A stretch of DNA of 20,205 nucleotides from Bigelowiella natans CCMP2755 (taxonomy: Eukaryota > Cercozoa > Chlorarachniophyceae). Of this stretch, positions 19,893 to 20,205 are shown in pieces. Position numbers and translations under genes: made by a program. Position 1 is the stretch's first letter. Every line of letters begins with the position of its first letter. The notes under the pieces were generated by a model. The model was not told where the DNA came from. It saw only the letters and a program-made list of their open reading frames with translations, and searched no databases. Location of the stretch: contig ADNK01001382.1 in NCBI GenBank assembly GCA_000320545.1, positions 62,501 to 82,705 on the forward strand, in the 5' to 3' direction.

Positions 19893-20205
19893 TTGGGAAC
19901 CGTGTGAAGTTGACATAATTACGACAAATGCACATGATGATTATGACGATGAATACAGCTTTACAGCTTTCACTGTAACAGAATTTATTGATTAAATAAG
20001 TTTTTAATTGATTGTGCTTCGACTCAACCCCCCCCCTCCCCCCCCCTCACTCAAACCACCATATTTCTCAGCCACGGCATTCCGTTGTTTGGACACCGAA
20101 AAGCGTATCCTCGAGCACTGTCAGCAGTCTGGTATTGGAGCTCAATGAGAGGTACTCCCTATTGACTTCTTGCTGATCTTGAGGATTAGAGCATGTTATC
20201 CTACG
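16587..20205 (+). CDS. Class I (iron-sulfur) fumarate hydratase, probably mitochondrial, partial at 3' end
   Basis: This enzyme interconverts fumarate and malate using a 4Fe-4S cluster. Exons are 16587-16754, 16832-16891, 17031-17078, 17267-17314, 17539-17601, 17802-17855, 17999-18070, 18174-18224, 18423-18476, 18641-18669, 18947-about 18995, 19232-19294, 19432-19463, 19793-19850 and 20072-20145. Family landmarks are [33 protein letters not shown] (first cluster ligand, about Cys128), [57 protein letters not shown] (second ligand), [26 protein letters not shown] and QQSGIGAQ. The third ligand (in CPVG) lies beyond the window. The N-terminus ([17 protein letters not shown]) is Arg/Ser/Thr-rich without acids, like a mitochondrial presequence. 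Apart from the first, exons are 72 nt or shorter. The exon 11 end is uncertain: a donor after 18995 drops about three expected residues. After codon 20145 an in-frame TGA follows instead of a GT donor. Confidence 0.93.
17941..17977 (+). repeat. (CCT)n microsatellite in fumarase intron 6
   Basis: About 12 CCT units lie 21 bases before the acceptor of the intron ending at 17998, so the repeat probably doubles as polypyrimidine tract. Confidence 0.95.
18231..18255 (+). repeat. (GTG)n microsatellite in fumarase intron 8
   Basis: About eight GTG units begin six bases inside the donor (GT at 18225), so many alternative GT donors lie close together. Confidence 0.95.
18812..18933 (+). repeat. Compound GT / AC / TA / TG microsatellite in fumarase intron 10
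   Basis: GT units (18812-18830) are followed by AC units (18850-18879), TA units (18885-18899) and TG units (18899-18933) up to 13 bases before the acceptor at 18946. The GT and AC arms, and the AC and TG arms, are complementary and could pair into hairpins. Confidence 0.95.
19037..19071 (+). repeat. (GAA)n microsatellite in fumarase intron 11
   Basis: About 11 GAA units in the intron that separates the LNSPEAL exon from the GTSACPPYH exon. If retained it would encode a run of Glu. Confidence 0.95.
19465..19495 (+). repeat. (TA)n microsatellite starting at the donor of fumarase intron 13
   Basis: The donor GT at 19464-19465 merges with 15 TA units, so the first 30 bases of the intron are almost entirely repeat. 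Short AGC units follow at 19509-19532. Confidence 0.95.
19688..19715 (+). repeat. (TTG)n microsatellite in fumarase intron 13
   Basis: About nine TTG units with one interruption, followed by a G-rich stretch. It is a second simple repeat in the same 329-nt intron. Confidence 0.9.
19862..19889 (+). repeat. (TAG)n microsatellite in fumarase intron 14
   Basis: Nine TAG units begin 11 bases inside the intron whose donor is at 19851. The same intron has runs of C at about 20029-20047. Confidence 0.95.

Overview
This is eukaryotic nuclear DNA, probably from a protist or alga rich in spliceosomal introns. Four genes can be rebuilt only by joining short exons at GT-AG introns with matching phases. 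One is a class I fumarase, a form typical of several protist groups. The lineage cannot be fixed from the sequence. A possible GA-AG intron in the fumarase would recall dinoflagellate splicing, but that is only a hint.

Layout from left to right: 1-1612 has no gene I can support. A 709-residue unrecognised protein (+, 1613-3742) carries a duplicated Cys/Arg-rich module at both ends. A zinc-dependent cytidine/dCMP-type deaminase (-, 5477-4103) follows in three exons. An unrecognised gene of about 14 exons (-, about 9016-5905) comes next; most of its exons are too short to appear as ordinary ORFs. It is divergent from a 1-Cys peroxiredoxin (PRDX6 family, +, 9214-10096, three exons).

After about 1 kb without genes come a small five-exon gene with a membrane segment and an NGKRG-type beta-barrel-like motif (-, 12069-11147), and a divergent, apparently intronless gene (+, 12313-13137) for a protein with one membrane segment and a Cys-rich end, starting inside a 69/70-bp tandem repeat. 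About 1.4 kb without genes follows. Then comes a six-exon gene (-, 16098-14520) whose protein has at least five exact 33-residue helical repeats. It is divergent from the class I fumarase (+, 16587 to beyond the window end; 15 exons seen, each 29-168 nt).

The genes do not form a pathway or operon; this looks like ordinary chromosomal gene order with two or three divergent pairs. The strongest large-scale pattern is uneven microsatellite content. Regions 4.9-8.8 kb and 17.9-20.1 kb carry many long simple repeats, nearly all in introns, whereas 9.5-17.4 kb has almost none. I found no RNA gene, CRISPR array, transposase or clear transposon ends, and no evidence of a new multi-gene system. The most novel items are the orphan proteins and the gene-structure oddities listed under findings.
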